A DNA stretch of 64,000 nucleotides from Mojavia pulchra JT2-VF2 (GCA_019359325.1 JAHHHN010000003.1:124001-188000); one strand, 5' to 3'; counted from the first letter of the stretch, positions 45,873 to 55,494 are shown. Notes: generated by a model not told the origin, from the sequence alone. Numbers and translations: made by a program.

Positions 45873-46583
45873 CTATTCCCTGTTCCCTACCCCGAAGGGG
45901 TTTGTTGAACGTGGTTTAATGAGCAAACTGACTCCTGTTGCCCAAGCGATCGAGGCTGTCCAGCCTGCAAGAATGTCGCTAGGATAGTGAACTCCGAGGT
46001 ACAGCCGAGTCCAACCAATCGCCAAGACAAACAAAATCCCTAAAATCAAAACCAGCTTGCCCCAGCGAGTGCCCCATGTCAGAATTACCAAGGCGGCTAC
46101 TAGGGTCATACTCGACATAGCATGACCGCTAGGAAATCCATAGTCAAATTCTGGTGCTGGTGAGATCCACAGATGAGGACGCACTCGATGCAGCAGTTCT
46201 TTTGCCGTGCGGTTAATAATGATGCTTCCTAGCAAGGTGATAACCAAGTAAGCAAGTTTACGCCATTGTCGGCGGATGAATAGACTTAATGCGATCGCAG
46301 TGGCAAGAGGAAAGACTCCCCAGAATACCCCCAATTTGGTTAGTACAGAGGCAAAAACATCTAGTTGCGGTTGAGATGTTGAGTGAATTGCTAACAGAAT
46401 AGGTACATCCCACGGAAAGCCACCTTCATTTTCCCAAACCTCTTCCGCCAACTCCCCAAATACCTGTAAGGGTAAAAAGACTCCTATCAACAACAGTATT
46501 AGAGAGACACGTTGAGTTTTTGCTAGGTGCTTAAGAAAGTTGAACAAGGACTGGAGATGTCCCCAGAGATTAAAGTTAAACAT
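45873..46583 (-). CDS. PAP2-family membrane phosphatase
   Basis: From ATG 46583 the product is 236 residues with about five or six membrane helices. The three PAP2 phosphatase motifs are intact: KELLHRVRP (KxxxxxxRP), the PSGHAMS motif and TRLYLGVHYPSD (SRxxxxxHxxxD with Thr in the first place). Family members remove phosphate from undecaprenyl pyrophosphate or phosphatidic acid at the membrane outer face. The long extracytoplasmic loop WENEGGFPWDVPILLAIHS is typical. The 3' end runs into CCCTGTTCCCTATTCCC low-complexity DNA, so the last residues (NPFGVGNRE) may be variable. A TTG five codons upstream is a weaker start. Confidence 0.85.
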   Translation of the reverse strand: MFNFNLWGHLQSLFNFLKHLAKTQRVSLILLLIGVFLPLQVFGELAEEVWENEGGFPWDVPILLAIHSTSQPQLDVFASVLTKLGVFWGVFPLATAIALSLFIRRQWRKLAYLVITLLGSIIINRTAKELLHRVRPHLWISPAPEFDYGFPSGHAMSSMTLVAALVILTWGTRWGKLVLILGILFVLAIGWTRLYLGVHYPSDILAGWTASIAWATGVSLLIKPRSTNPFGVGNRE

Positions 46584-47250
46584 TAGACTTATTGCCAAAA
46601 ACCAATACTAAAAGGAACCACAGATGTACACATTCCCCCTCAACTTAGCTGCCTTATCTTAGTGCGCTTATGTTGAGGTTTTTGATGCTGTGTATTTATA
46701 TCCATCTATTGATTCTATCTAGTGGATAACTTATAGCATTGAAAAAATCTCTCATAACCATAGATTATATGCAGCTAATATCAACTTTTTTTAATTGTCT
46801 TATTTGTTTAACTTCAAAAAATCCAGGTTTCAAGCCAAAATCATATTTTGGCATCAATATATTGCATAGATGCTGATCTATCTATCAAGGTTTTTGCTTC
46901 ATTTCCGTGAAGAAATATAAGGTTTTACTTATATAAGCAATCTAATATTTATTTAATATTTCCTGGGGTCGAGTTAACCATTTTAGTTTTAAACCCTGTA
47001 AACTAATTTCAACAAGGTTAGGTAATGTTTCTGCGGCACACTAACTAAGTTACAGCCGAAGTTACAGCCAAAATCAAGCCAACAAAGTTTTTATCAAGAC
47101 AGTAAAAGTTGCCTTCTCTTAATAGAAATGGCTGAGTTTTGCTGTTGAGATATAGATTTAATGACCGATTAATAGTGCAAGAAACATAAAGTTTCTTTTG
47201 CCTGATTTGCCATGTTTACAAAAACTTAAATTTACATAAAAGGAGATATT
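46584..47250. promoter_or_regulatory. Upstream region of cmpABCD
   Basis: A 667-base AT-rich stretch with no gene. It should contain the cmpA promoter and, by analogy with other cyanobacteria, binding sites for the LysR regulator CmpR (TTA-N7/8-TAA type); several TTA...TAA pairs occur but AT richness makes them uninformative. The ribosome site AAAGGAGAT lies seven bases before the cmpA ATG. Confidence 0.45.
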
Positions 47251-48633
47251 ATGACAGAATTATTTAATCAAATTTCTCGCCGCAAATTTATTGTCACAGC
47301 CGGAGCCTCGGCAGGTGCTGTATTACTGAAAGGCTGTTTAGGAAATCCTCCTGAGAATCTAAGCAATGGTGGTGGGGCAACACAAGCAGCAGTTCAGCAA
47401 GTGGTTAATATTAGTCCTGAACAAAAACCAGAAACTACTACAGTAAAGCTGGGATATATTCCCATTGTAGAAGCGGCTCCGTTAATTATTGCTAAAGAAA
47501 AAGGCTTTTTTGCCAAGTATGGCATGAGCAATGTTGACCTTTCTAAACAAGCTTCTTGGGGTTCAGCAAGAGATAATGTAGAAATTGGCGCTGCTGGTGG
47601 TGGTATTGATGGTGGTCAATGGCAAATGCCAATGCCACATTTAATTACAGAAGGCTTAATTACCAAAGGCAATCAAAAAATTCCTATGTATGTATTGTGT
47701 CAATTAATTACACATGGGAATGGAATTGCGATCGCCAGCAAGCACCAAGGCAAAGGTATTAGTTTGCAATTGGCTAGCGCAAAGTCTGTGCTAACGCAAC
47801 TCAAATCCTCAACACCCTTCACCGCAGCATTCACCTTCCCTCACGTGAACCAAGATTTATGGATTCGCTACTGGTTAGCAGCAGGCGGTATAGATCCTGA
47901 TGCAGATGTCAAACTGCTCACCGTACCTGCGGCTCAAACTGTTGCCAACATGAAGACAGGAACGATGGATGCTTTTAGTACAGGCGACCCTTGGCCTTAT
48001 CGCCTTGTGCAAGACAAAACCGGCTACGTAGCAGCATTAACCGCAGAGATATGGAAGAATCATCCAGAAGAATACCTGGCTATGAGAGCCGATTGGGTAG
48101 ACAAACATCCCAAAGCAACGAAAGCACTACTCAAAGGCATTATGGAAGCACAGCAGTGGCTGGATAATTTCGAGAACCGCAAAGAAGCAGCGCAAATTCT
48201 GGCTGGGAGAAATTATTTCAACCTTCCTTCACCGGAAATTCTTGCAGAACCATACCAAGGCAAGTATGACATGGGAGATGGTCGCAAGATTGATGATAAA
48301 TCAATGGCAGCTTACTACTGGAAAGATGAGAAAGGTAATGTATCTTACCCCTATAAAAGTCATGATTTATGGTTCATAGTTGAAAACGTTCGTTGGGGAT
48401 TTTTACCCAAAGACTACATTGCTAATAATGCGGCTAAGGCAAAAGAACTTATTAATAAAGTCAACCGCGAAGATATTTGGAAAGAAGCAGCGAAAGAGGC
48501 AGGAATTGCTGCTGCTGACATCCCTAAAAATACATCCCGTGGTGTAGAAGAATTTTTTGATGGCACTAAGTTTGACCCCGAAAATCCAGAAGCATATTTG
48601 AAGAGTCTCAAAATCAAGAAAGTTAATGTTTAG
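47251..48633 (+). CDS. cmpA: Bicarbonate-binding lipoprotein of the BCT1 transporter
   Basis: A 460-residue substrate-binding protein of the NrtA/CmpA family. The start has a twin-arginine motif (SRRKF, residues 9-13) and a lipobox ending at Cys29 (LLKGC), so it is a lipoprotein at the outer face of the plasma membrane. [51 protein letters not shown] and STGDPWPYR follow. [10 protein letters not shown] with [11 protein letters not shown] matches what I recall of CmpA; NrtA has AHI..PMPYLM there, so I call bicarbonate rather than nitrate. It heads cmpABCD. A GC-rich dispersed repeat lies between it and cmpB. Confidence 0.85.
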   Translation: MTELFNQISRRKFIVTAGASAGAVLLKGCLGNPPENLSNGGGATQAAVQQVVNISPEQKPETTTVKLGYIPIVEAAPLIIAKEKGFFAKYGMSNVDLSKQASWGSARDNVEIGAAGGGIDGGQWQMPMPHLITEGLITKGNQKIPMYVLCQLITHGNGIAIASKHQGKGISLQLASAKSVLTQLKSSTPFTAAFTFPHVNQDLWIRYWLAAGGIDPDADVKLLTVPAAQTVANMKTGTMDAFSTGDPWPYRLVQDKTGYVAALTAEIWKNHPEEYLAMRADWVDKHPKATKALLKGIMEAQQWLDNFENRKEAAQILAGRNYFNLPSPEILAEPYQGKYDMGDGRKIDDKSMAAYYWKDEKGNVSYPYKSHDLWFIVENVRWGFLPKDYIANNAAKAKELINKVNREDIWKEAAKEAGIAAADIPKNTSRGVEEFFDGTKFDPENPEAYLKSLKIKKVNV

Positions 48634-48662
48634 TTATTAGCCAGAACCCCAATCCCCAGTCC

Positions 48663-48790
48663 CCCTTCGGGTACTCTTCGAGAACCCCTTCGGGGAACGC
48701 AGTCGCTCATGGGGAGCCACTGCGTTGCGCGGGTTTCCCGCGTTGTAGCAAGTGGCGTGGAAACCCCCTGCGTACCCGTCGCTGTCTCAC
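48663..48790. repeat. GC-rich palindromic repeat in the cmpA-cmpB spacer
   Basis: About 130 bases of the CCCTTCGGG / GGGTTTCCCGC family (copies at 30324, 37379, 57051). The left part differs (CTTCGAGAACCCCTTCGGGG). Flanking CCCCAGTCCC runs are low-complexity. An open frame through it joins cmpB but is not coding. Confidence 0.65.
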
Positions 48791-48838
48791 CAGTCCCCAG
48801 TCCCTAATCCCCAATTTCAATACAGGAAAACACAGTTT

Positions 48839-49678
48839 ATGACACTCGCCCAAAAACGCCCTGCAACCCCTAGATTTGATAATAGCTTTATATCTCGTCT
48901 GCAAAAGCAATTTCCTGACCTAATACCTCCAACGATCGCGATCGCTATTTTCCTGATTCTCTGGCAACTGTTTGCTTTAACTCCCGGAGCAACATTACCA
49001 GGCCCCATACAAGTTATTCAAGACACATGGATACTAATTTTCTGGCCATTTTATGACCGAGGTGGTATAGATAAAGGTTTGTTTTGGCAAATTTTGGCCA
49101 GTCTGCAACGGGTTGCAATTAGTTATAGCCTAGCGGCAGTTGCCGGTATTGGCTTGGGCATTTTAATTGGTGTCAATCAAACAATGTCCAAAGCTTTAGA
49201 CCCCATCTTTCAGCTATTGCGGACTGTACCACCTTTGGCTTGGGTTCCGATTTCTTTAGCAGCACTAAGACAAAACGAACCAGCAGCTTTATTCGTTATT
49301 TTCATCACAGCAATTTGGCCCATATTAATTAACACTGCTGTCGGCGTTACCCAAATTCCCCAAGATTACAACAACGTTGCGAAAGTTCTGCAACTTAGCC
49401 GCAAAGAATATTTCACCAACATTCTGATTCCTGCTGCTTTACCTTATATTTTCACTGGTTTGAGAATTGCAATTGGTTTGGCTTGGTTAGCGATTATCGC
49501 AGCAGAAATTGTAATGTCTGGTATTGTCGGCATCGGCTTCTTTATTTGGGATGCTTATCAAAATAACAACGTCAGCGAAGTGATTTTGGCTCTAGTTTAC
49601 ATCGGCATTGTTGGGTTGCTCCTAGATAAAGCGATGGCTTGGCTGCAAAACAAAATTTTACCAGCAGAGCAGAAGTAG
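48839..49678 (+). CDS. cmpB: Bicarbonate ABC transporter permease
   Basis: A 279-residue permease of the NrtB/CmpB family with about six membrane helices and the conserved coupling loop (YNNVAKVLQLSRKEYFTNILIPAALPYIF split across the EAA region). The start is ATG 48839 (MTLAQKRPATPRF); the open frame extends upstream to 48752 only through repeat DNA. It forms the channel of the BCT1 complex in the plasma membrane. The spacer to cmpC (49679-49910) is filled with CCCCAAT heptamers. Confidence 0.9.
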   Translation: MTLAQKRPATPRFDNSFISRLQKQFPDLIPPTIAIAIFLILWQLFALTPGATLPGPIQVIQDTWILIFWPFYDRGGIDKGLFWQILASLQRVAISYSLAAVAGIGLGILIGVNQTMSKALDPIFQLLRTVPPLAWVPISLAALRQNEPAALFVIFITAIWPILINTAVGVTQIPQDYNNVAKVLQLSRKEYFTNILIPAALPYIFTGLRIAIGLAWLAIIAAEIVMSGIVGIGFFIWDAYQNNNVSEVILALVYIGIVGLLLDKAMAWLQNKILPAEQK

Positions 49679-49737
49679 GGACTAGGGACTGGGGACTAGG
49701 GACAGGGAAAAAGCAGGGGAGAAAAACTTCCCCGATA

Positions 49738-49906
49738 CCCGATACCCAATGTCCAATGCCCCAATCCCCATTCCCCAATCCCCAATCCCCAATCCCCAAT
49801 CCCCATTCCCCAATCCCCATTCCCCATTCCCTAATCCCCAATCCCCATTCCCCATTCCCCATTCCCCATTCCCCATTCCCCAATCCCCAATCCCCATTCC
49901 CCAATA
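49738..49906. repeat. Heptamer tandem repeat (CCCCAAT/CCCCATT, STRR type)
   Basis: About 24 head-to-tail copies of the heptamers CCCCAAT and CCCCATT between cmpB and cmpC. This is the short tandemly repeated repetitive sequence known from heterocystous cyanobacteria. A purine-rich complement (GGGGATTGGGGA) precedes it near 49680. Confidence 0.9.
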
Positions 49907-49910
49907 ACTT

Positions 49911-51908
49911 ATGTTTGTAGCTGTTGATCAAATTGATAAGGTTTTTGAATTAACCGGCGGTGGTAAATATATCGCCCTCAAAGGAATTGACCTCCAGATT
50001 AAAAAAGGTGAGTTTGTTTCCTTGATTGGTCACTCCGGTTGCGGAAAATCCACTCTGTTAAATATGATTGCAGGTTTGGATTTACCATCTGAAGGTGTAG
50101 TTACTTTGGAAGGGCAAAGAATCACCAAACCAGGCCCAGACCGGATGGTAGTATTCCAAAATTATTCGCTACTACCTTGGCGGACGGTAAGAGAAAATAT
50201 TGCCCTGGCTGTAGACTCAGTAATGAAGGGGATGCCTGCTGCTGAACGCAAATCCATTGTCGAAAAACATATAGATATGGTGGGGTTGCGTCCCCATGCT
50301 GATAAACAGCCGGGAATGTTATCTGGAGGACAAAAGCAGCGAGTTGCGATCGCCCGTGCTTTAGCGATTCGTCCCAAGTTACTATTGCTAGATGAACCTT
50401 TCGGTGCATTGGATGCACTCACACGGGGGAATTTGCAAGAACAACTGATGCAAATCTGCGAAGAAAATGAAGTCACTGCTGTGATGGTGACCCATGACGT
50501 AGATGAAGCAGTGCTGTTGTCTGACAGAATCGTCATGCTGACCAATGGCCCCGAATCCAAAATTGGTGACATTCTTGAAGTAGATATCCCCAGACCCCGT
50601 AAGCGCATGGAAGTAGTCGAACACCCCAGCTACTACAGTCTGCGGAGTGAGATGATTTACTTCCTCAACCAGCAGAAACGTATTAAGAAAATCCGCGCCA
50701 GAAAAACTGCTAATATTGCCCGTCATGGCTTAGAAAAAGTTAATTTAGAAATCGGCTTTTTACCCCTTACTGCTTGCGCCCCCTTAGCAGTTGCTAAAGA
50801 AAAAGGTTTCTTTACCAAGCATGGTTTAGATGAAGTTAACCTAGTGCGAGAAAGCAGCTGGCGAGGTATCGAGGATGGTATCAGCGGCGGTTATTTAGAT
50901 GCTGCTCAAATGCCTTCCGGGATGCCGATGTGGTTAACTTTGGGGGGACATAAAAACCAACCCCTCCCCGTTGTCACCGCCTTGACCATGACTCGTAACG
51001 GTAACGCCATTACCTTGGCAAAACGTTTTTACGATGAAGGTATACAAACATTATCAGACTTTAAAAAGTATTTGCTACGCACCCGTGAGCAAAGGCACAC
51101 AATGGGGGTAGTGCATCCCGCATCAATGCACAACTTGCTACTGCGTTACTGGCTGGCGGCTGGGGGAATTGACCCCGATGGTGATGTGGATATCAAGACC
51201 ATTCCACCTGCACAGATGGTAGCCGACTTGCAAGCTAAAAGTATTGATGGTTACTGCGTGGGCGAACCTTGGAACTACCGTGCTGCTGTAGAAGGCGTTG
51301 GCTTTACAATTGCTACAGACTTAGAAGTTTGGCTAGGACACCCTGGTAAAGTTCTTGGTGTACGGGAAGATTGGGCACAGGCTTATCCTAATTCCCACAT
51401 TGCGTTAACCAAAGCTTTGCTAGAAGCTTGTCAATACTGTGCAAATCCCAACAATGCCGAAGAAATTAGACAGATTTTGGCAGGGCGAGATTATGTCAGC
51501 ACTGATGTAGAGTATATCCAACTCGAAGATCCTAATAACCTTGTCTGTGATTTAGACCATCCACTGCGGGATTATGCTCATCACCAATTTTATTCTGAGT
51601 CTGCGATTAACCGCCCCAGTCGCACCGAACAAATTTGGATTATGAGTCAATTGGCGCGTTGGGGTGACACTCCTTTTCCCAGAAATTGGGTAGAAGTTGT
51701 AGAAAGAGTTTGTCGGGTGAGTGTTTTCAGCACCGCAGCTAGAGAATTAGGTTTGGATATTAGCTACACTCGCCAACCCATTCAGTTATTTGATGGCAAA
51801 CCTTTTAACGCTGATGATCCAATTGCCTATCTTAACAGCCTGCAAATTAAACGCGATTTTTCAGTTGCCGAAGTCATCCTTGATGCACCAAGAAGGACAG
51901 CAGCTTAG
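49911..51908 (+). CDS. cmpC: Bicarbonate ABC transporter ATPase with fused binding-protein-like domain
   Basis: A 665-residue protein. Residues 1-250 are an ABC ATPase: Walker [11 protein letters not shown]-loop [16 protein letters not shown], signature LSGGQKQR, Walker [13 protein letters not shown] and VTHDVDEA. After a linker, residues about 275-655 resemble the CmpA/NrtA binding protein ([46 protein letters not shown]). In the family this C-terminal domain senses substrate and regulates transport. It lies at the cytoplasmic face of the plasma membrane. CmpC and NrtC are close relatives; the call follows cmpA. Confidence 0.9.
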   Translation: MFVAVDQIDKVFELTGGGKYIALKGIDLQIKKGEFVSLIGHSGCGKSTLLNMIAGLDLPSEGVVTLEGQRITKPGPDRMVVFQNYSLLPWRTVRENIALAVDSVMKGMPAAERKSIVEKHIDMVGLRPHADKQPGMLSGGQKQRVAIARALAIRPKLLLLDEPFGALDALTRGNLQEQLMQICEENEVTAVMVTHDVDEAVLLSDRIVMLTNGPESKIGDILEVDIPRPRKRMEVVEHPSYYSLRSEMIYFLNQQKRIKKIRARKTANIARHGLEKVNLEIGFLPLTACAPLAVAKEKGFFTKHGLDEVNLVRESSWRGIEDGISGGYLDAAQMPSGMPMWLTLGGHKNQPLPVVTALTMTRNGNAITLAKRFYDEGIQTLSDFKKYLLRTREQRHTMGVVHPASMHNLLLRYWLAAGGIDPDGDVDIKTIPPAQMVADLQAKSIDGYCVGEPWNYRAAVEGVGFTIATDLEVWLGHPGKVLGVREDWAQAYPNSHIALTKALLEACQYCANPNNAEEIRQILAGRDYVSTDVEYIQLEDPNNLVCDLDHPLRDYAHHQFYSESAINRPSRTEQIWIMSQLARWGDTPFPRNWVEVVERVCRVSVFSTAARELGLDISYTRQPIQLFDGKPFNADDPIAYLNSLQIKRDFSVAEVILDAPRRTAA

Positions 51909-51922
51909 GGAGAATTCAAAAC

Positions 51923-52013
51923 AGGACTTACGCACCAATAACGTAATTTCGTCATTGCGACCGTAGGGAAGCAATCCCAAAGTCTTGATTCTCGTTGCGA
52001 GTGCGTAAGCCCT
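51923..52013. repeat. GGACTTACGCA-ended MITE, copy B (cmpC-cmpD spacer)
   Basis: AGGACTTACGCA (51923-51934) and TGCGTAAGCCCT (52002-52013) form inverted ends with one mismatch. The core (CGTCATTGCGACCGTAGGG) differs from those of copies at 44437 and 57397. AAAATTCAAAATTCAAAATTC low-complexity DNA follows it. Confidence 0.65.
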
Positions 52014-52089
52014 ACAAAATTCAAAATTCAAAATTCAAAATTATTCTCACAGGTTTTAAACCTTGAGGACACTCCCAGCCCTTATTTTT

Positions 52090-52345
52090 CCAGACGCGAG
52101 AGCCTTTTATCTCCGTTAATGAGGCTTTTATCTTCGTTGACGAGGCTTTTATCTCCGTTAACGAGGCTTTTATCTCCGTTAACGAGTCTTTTATCTCCGT
52201 TGACGAGGCTTTTATCTCCGTTAACGAGGCTTTTAGCTCCGTTAATGAGGCTTTTATCTCCGTTAACGAGGCTTTTAGCTCCGTTAATCACTCTTTGAAC
52301 CTCACTAATGAGCCTTTTATCCTCATTAATCAGTCTTAGTACCTT
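52090..52345. repeat. 21-base tandem repeat in the cmpC-cmpD spacer
   Basis: About twelve copies of GAGGCTTTTATCTCCGTTAAC with few changes, decaying at both ends. The period of 21 keeps a reading frame: on the minus strand it is open from 52351 to 52082 and encodes the heptapeptide VNGDKSL over and over (89 residues). No spacers separate the units, so this is not a CRISPR array. Confidence 0.85.
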
Positions 52346-52501
52346 AACCATAACAAGACATAGGCAAAAATCTCTCTCAAACCCTCTTCCTTAGCGTCCT
52401 TTGCGCCCTTCGTGGTTTGTTTTCCCTTCTCCTTAATCGCTGCGTAACTCCTAAATCAGCTTTTGAACTTTAACCCTCAGCTTTTTAACTCCATAATCCC
52501 C

Positions 52502-53371
52502 ATGCAAAACCGCAATTTAAAATTAAACGAAATCCCTAGAGATACACAAAGAAGAACATCAGTAACTGGATTTGGTAACCGTCAGCCTTTTCTAGAGATT
52601 AGAGACGTTTCTAAAGTTTACCCCACAAAAAAAGGCCCTTTCACTGTACTTGATGGTGTTAACCTCAACGTAGAACAAGGCGAGTTCCTTTGTGTGATTG
52701 GTCACTCTGGTTGTGGCAAATCGACGCTGCTAAATATGGTATCGGGTTTTAACTTTCCTACCTCTGGGCAAGTATTGCTAGAAGGACAGCCAATCACCAA
52801 ACCAGGCCCAGATAGGATGGTTGTCTTCCAAAATTATGCGCTTTTACCTTGGCGGACTGCTTTTGAAAATATTTACCTAGCTGTTAACGCCGTTTATCCC
52901 GAAAAGCCAGAAGCGCAGAAAAGAGCGATCGTTAAAGAACATCTGGCAATGGTAGGCTTGGCTGATGCTATGGAAAAGAAGCCAATGCAAATGTCCGGCG
53001 GTATGAGACAACGTGTTTCCATCGCCCGTGCTTTGGCAATTCGTCCTAAAGTTCTAATTTTAGATGAACCTTTTGGCGCATTGGATGCAATTACCAAAGA
53101 AGAGTTACAAGAAGAACTGCTGAAAATCTGGGGTGATAATCGCTGTACAGTGCTGATGATTACCCATGATATTGATGAGGCGCTATTTTTAGCAGACAAA
53201 TTGGTAATGATGACCAATGGCCCTCATGCCAAGATTGGTGAAGTGTTGGAAATTCCCTTTGCGCGTCCACGCGATCGCGCCCGGATCATGGAAGATCCAC
53301 AATATTACCAACTACGTAACTATGCCTTAGATTTCCTCTTTAACCGTTTTGCCCACGATGATGTCGGCTAG
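52502..53371 (+). CDS. cmpD: Bicarbonate ABC transporter ATPase
   Basis: A 289-residue ABC ATPase from ATG 52502 (MQNRNLKLNEIPRD). It has VSKVYPTKKGPFTVLDGV, Walker [26 protein letters not shown], signature MSGGMRQR (a variant of LSGGQ), Walker [13 protein letters not shown] and ITHDIDEA. It pairs with CmpC as the second nucleotide-binding subunit of BCT1. The TTG-initiated extension to 52463 is unlikely. The spacer before it holds a MITE and a 21-base tandem repeat. Confidence 0.92.
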   Translation: MQNRNLKLNEIPRDTQRRTSVTGFGNRQPFLEIRDVSKVYPTKKGPFTVLDGVNLNVEQGEFLCVIGHSGCGKSTLLNMVSGFNFPTSGQVLLEGQPITKPGPDRMVVFQNYALLPWRTAFENIYLAVNAVYPEKPEAQKRAIVKEHLAMVGLADAMEKKPMQMSGGMRQRVSIARALAIRPKVLILDEPFGALDAITKEELQEELLKIWGDNRCTVLMITHDIDEALFLADKLVMMTNGPHAKIGEVLEIPFARPRDRARIMEDPQYYQLRNYALDFLFNRFAHDDVG

Positions 53372-53599
53372 AACGTTCCCTGAGTAGCACACAGGCCAAA
53401 AGTCAAAGGGTAGAAGTCAAAAGTTTTACCTATTTCTTTTGGCTTTTTTTGTAATTTGTAGCAAAAACTTTGTTGTCTGGGGATCATAAACCTATAGCAA
53501 TATATCAAAATCGCAAAATTTCTATAACCCACGGAAGATTTAGACACTTGCAGCAGTTTCTAACATCGGGGAATATGCTTTACCCTTAAAATTGCAATT

Positions 53600-53696
53600 A
53601 TGGAATCGTATGACGTTGTAATTATTGGTGCTAGTCACAATGGCTTAATGTGCTGACTACCTCTTGAAAGCTGGATACAGTGTCTTTTTACTAGCC
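53600..53696 (+). pseudogene. 5' remnant of a CrtO/phytoene-dehydrogenase-like gene
   Basis: From ATG 53600 the frame reads MESYDVVIIGASHNGL, the FAD/NAD-binding start of CrtO-type carotene ketolases and phytoene dehydrogenases (VVIIGAGHNGL). A one-base shift at about 53648 is needed to continue as CADYLLKAGYSVFLLA, after which similarity stops. A TGA interrupts the original frame. Some 30 codons of a gene that would have more than 500 remain. Confidence 0.65.
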
Positions 53697-53766
53697 TTGT
53701 GCATTCCTAAAATCTTTTCTCACTATTGGGATAGATTTTTTCAGCTAGAGCGTGTCTGTAAAGTAG

Positions 53767-53894
53767 TATAGCAATCCGATTTGATTTCTGAATCACTCGT
53801 AGAGGTAAGGGACTGGGGATTGGGGACTGGGGACTGGGAAGAAGGAATAAAGGTGTACTGAATTTTGTTCAAAAATCAAATATGAGTCCTATAT
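53767..53894. repeat. 128-base direct repeat, first copy
   Basis: Differs from 54006-54133 at about one base (GAATCACTCG here, GAACCACTCG there). The ends TATAGCAATCCGATTTGATTTCTGAA and the complement of TTCAAAAATCAAATATGAGTCCTATA are imperfect inverted repeats (both shown in part), so it is probably a non-autonomous element. A diverged copy is at 62596. Confidence 0.8.
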
Positions 53895-54005
53895 CAATCA
53901 GCTTTTGGTACATAAACCGAATCAATTGCAAACTTTAACAATTTCATAGACAGGCTCAATTAAAAATAGCTATAGCTAAACTGAAGCGTATTAATTTAAA
54001 AAGCA

Positions 54006-54133
54006 TATAGCAATCCGATTTGATTTCTGAACCACTCGTAGAGGTAAGGGACTGGGGATTGGGGACTGGGGACTGGGAAGAAGGAATAAAGGTGTACTGA
54101 ATTTTGTTCAAAAATCAAATATGAGTCCTATAT
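54006..54133. repeat. 128-base direct repeat, second copy
   Basis: Second copy, 111 bases after the first and in the same orientation. The core contains GGGACTGGGGATTGGGGACTG low-complexity sequence. It ends 60 bases before the HMA_2-like gene and may hold part of its promoter region. The DNA between and before the copies (53372-53599, 53895-54005) is AT-rich with nothing else recognised. Confidence 0.8.
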
Positions 54134-54193
54134 TAAAAAAAATTTCTAAACCTCGGCTCTATTTTTACTTTTTTGTAACTAATATATAACATT

Positions 54194-54817
54194 ATGACTT
54201 CTAGAAAACGGTCTAATTCTAACAAAACTCCTATTCTCAATCAGCATCGACAACAATCTCAGAAGACAAATAAGAGCGCAGCTAATCAAACAGTGTCGCC
54301 GCCAAATATATCTTATAGTGTTGCCCATGCAATTCCTGGACGTATTCGTTTTCGTATTCCTCGAATAGCCAAAGATTCTGAGTATGCCAATAAACTCAAG
54401 CGAGTAATAGAATCCGACTCTCGGACTACGAATGTTCGTGTTAACTCGACGGCTGCATCTATTGTTATTCATTATCAACTAGGCGGAATTTCAGATGACC
54501 AAATGCGATCGCATCTGGTAAATCTGATTCAAACCGCCCCAAATGTAACTTTGCCTGCCCAAGTAACGGCAAAATCAATAGCAACAGCGGTTTTTGATGC
54601 TCTAATTAACTTGATTGACAGTACACGTAACATCAACCAAGCACGTAACGCTATTACACATCACCAGTTTAGAAAAGACAGATGGGAACGGTTACTCACA
54701 AGCGCGAAAGCTTTTGTTAAAGGGCTGAAATCTACTGCCAATTTCATCTTGCCCGGTAAGCGATCGCAAACGCAAACCAGCCCTAAACAAGTAAGCTTAC
54801 AGCCAGCGCCGCTGTAA
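54194..54817 (+). CDS. HMA_2-like (heavy-metal-associated-type ferredoxin fold) protein
   Basis: A 207-residue soluble protein. After a polar, basic leader (1-40), residues about 41-95 (YSVAHAIPGRIRFRIPRIA, then DSRTTNVRVNSTAASIVIHY) match the pattern of the HMA_2 domain seen at the N-terminus of some P-type ATPases and as stand-alone proteins. The GMTC-type CxxC metal site is absent, as usual for HMA_2. The rest is helical (IATAVFDALINLIDSTR) with a basic tail. No transporter gene is adjacent. Convergent with purN, 11 bases between stop codons. Confidence 0.6.
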   Translation: MTSRKRSNSNKTPILNQHRQQSQKTNKSAANQTVSPPNISYSVAHAIPGRIRFRIPRIAKDSEYANKLKRVIESDSRTTNVRVNSTAASIVIHYQLGGISDDQMRSHLVNLIQTAPNVTLPAQVTAKSIATAVFDALINLIDSTRNINQARNAITHHQFRKDRWERLLTSAKAFVKGLKSTANFILPGKRSQTQTSPKQVSLQPAPL

Positions 54818-54828
54818 TAGAGTGCCTT

Positions 54829-55494
54829 TCATCCTTTTGATGTCAGCTGCAATTGCCTTTGTGCTGCTAGTGCGATCGCCTGTGGTAAAATTCGATGTTC
54901 CTGAATTTGAATTCTGGCATGAAGAGTTTCTGCTGTATCATCCGGGAGAACTGGCACAGCTGCTTGCATTAATATTGGGCCGCTGTCCACTTCTAAACAA
55001 ACTAAATGCACTGTACAGCCAGTAATTTTTACACCAGCAGCCAAAGCTTGTTCCACAGCATGAATTCCCTTAAAACTGGGCAACAAGCTAGGATGAATAT
55101 TAATAATTTTGTCGGCAAAGGCATCAATTAATACTGGCGTTAACAGTCGCATCCAGCCTGCCAAAATCACCCATTCGACATCATACTGCTGCAATGTCTG
55201 CACAACTTGCCCGTCAAACTTAGCGCGGCTTTTGTAGTCACGGTGATTTAATAAAACCGCTTCTACACCCCAATTTGTAGCCCGTACAGCAGCCTTAGCC
55301 TCCGGGTTATTATAAATTAAAACTTGAATTTGGGCGTTTAGCTGTCCTGCTTGGATAGCTTGAGCAACTGCCTCAAAATTGCTACCATTCCCAGAAGCCA
55401 TAATTCCCAGTTTTAGGGGAGTGCTGGGTGTATGGTTGCTAGAAATGTCTGGTGAAATGAGGCTAGCAGTATCTAGAGTGAAATTTTTACTCAT
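54829..55494 (-). CDS. purN: Phosphoribosylglycinamide formyltransferase
   Basis: A 221-residue GAR transformylase with a short N-terminal extension (about 25 residues). Motifs: KLGIMASGNGSNFEAV (substrate phosphate loop), ILAGWMRLLTP, the catalytic Asn/His in INIHPSLLPSFKG, ITGCTVHLV and the catalytic Asp in EVDSGPIL. It transfers a formyl group from 10-formyl-tetrahydrofolate to GAR, step three of purine synthesis. The ATG overlaps the upstream stop codon (ATGA at 55491-55494), so translation is coupled to the secreted-protein gene before it. Confidence 0.95.
   Translation of the reverse strand: MSKNFTLDTASLISPDISSNHTPSTPLKLGIMASGNGSNFEAVAQAIQAGQLNAQIQVLIYNNPEAKAAVRATNWGVEAVLLNHRDYKSRAKFDGQVVQTLQQYDVEWVILAGWMRLLTPVLIDAFADKIINIHPSLLPSFKGIHAVEQALAAGVKITGCTVHLVCLEVDSGPILMQAAVPVLPDDTAETLHARIQIQEHRILPQAIALAAQRQLQLTSKG

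Noticed and set aside
49738-49906. CRISPR array
   Set aside because: Units are only seven bases, head to tail with no spacers, matching the known STRR heptamers.
49572-49931. ORFs of 71-119 codons made of GNGEWGMG-like repeats around the cmpB-cmpC spacer
   Set aside because: They are translations of the CCCCAAT heptamer tract in other frames.
52090-52345. CRISPR array
   Set aside because: The 21-base units abut each other without unique spacers, and there are no cas genes in the window.
47251-53371. nrtABCD nitrate transporter
   Set aside because: NrtA and CmpA systems look alike, but the binding protein has [12 protein letters not shown] and [11 protein letters not shown], which I associate with bicarbonate-binding CmpA; the nitrate form differs at that place. 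No nitrate or nitrite reductase gene is adjacent.
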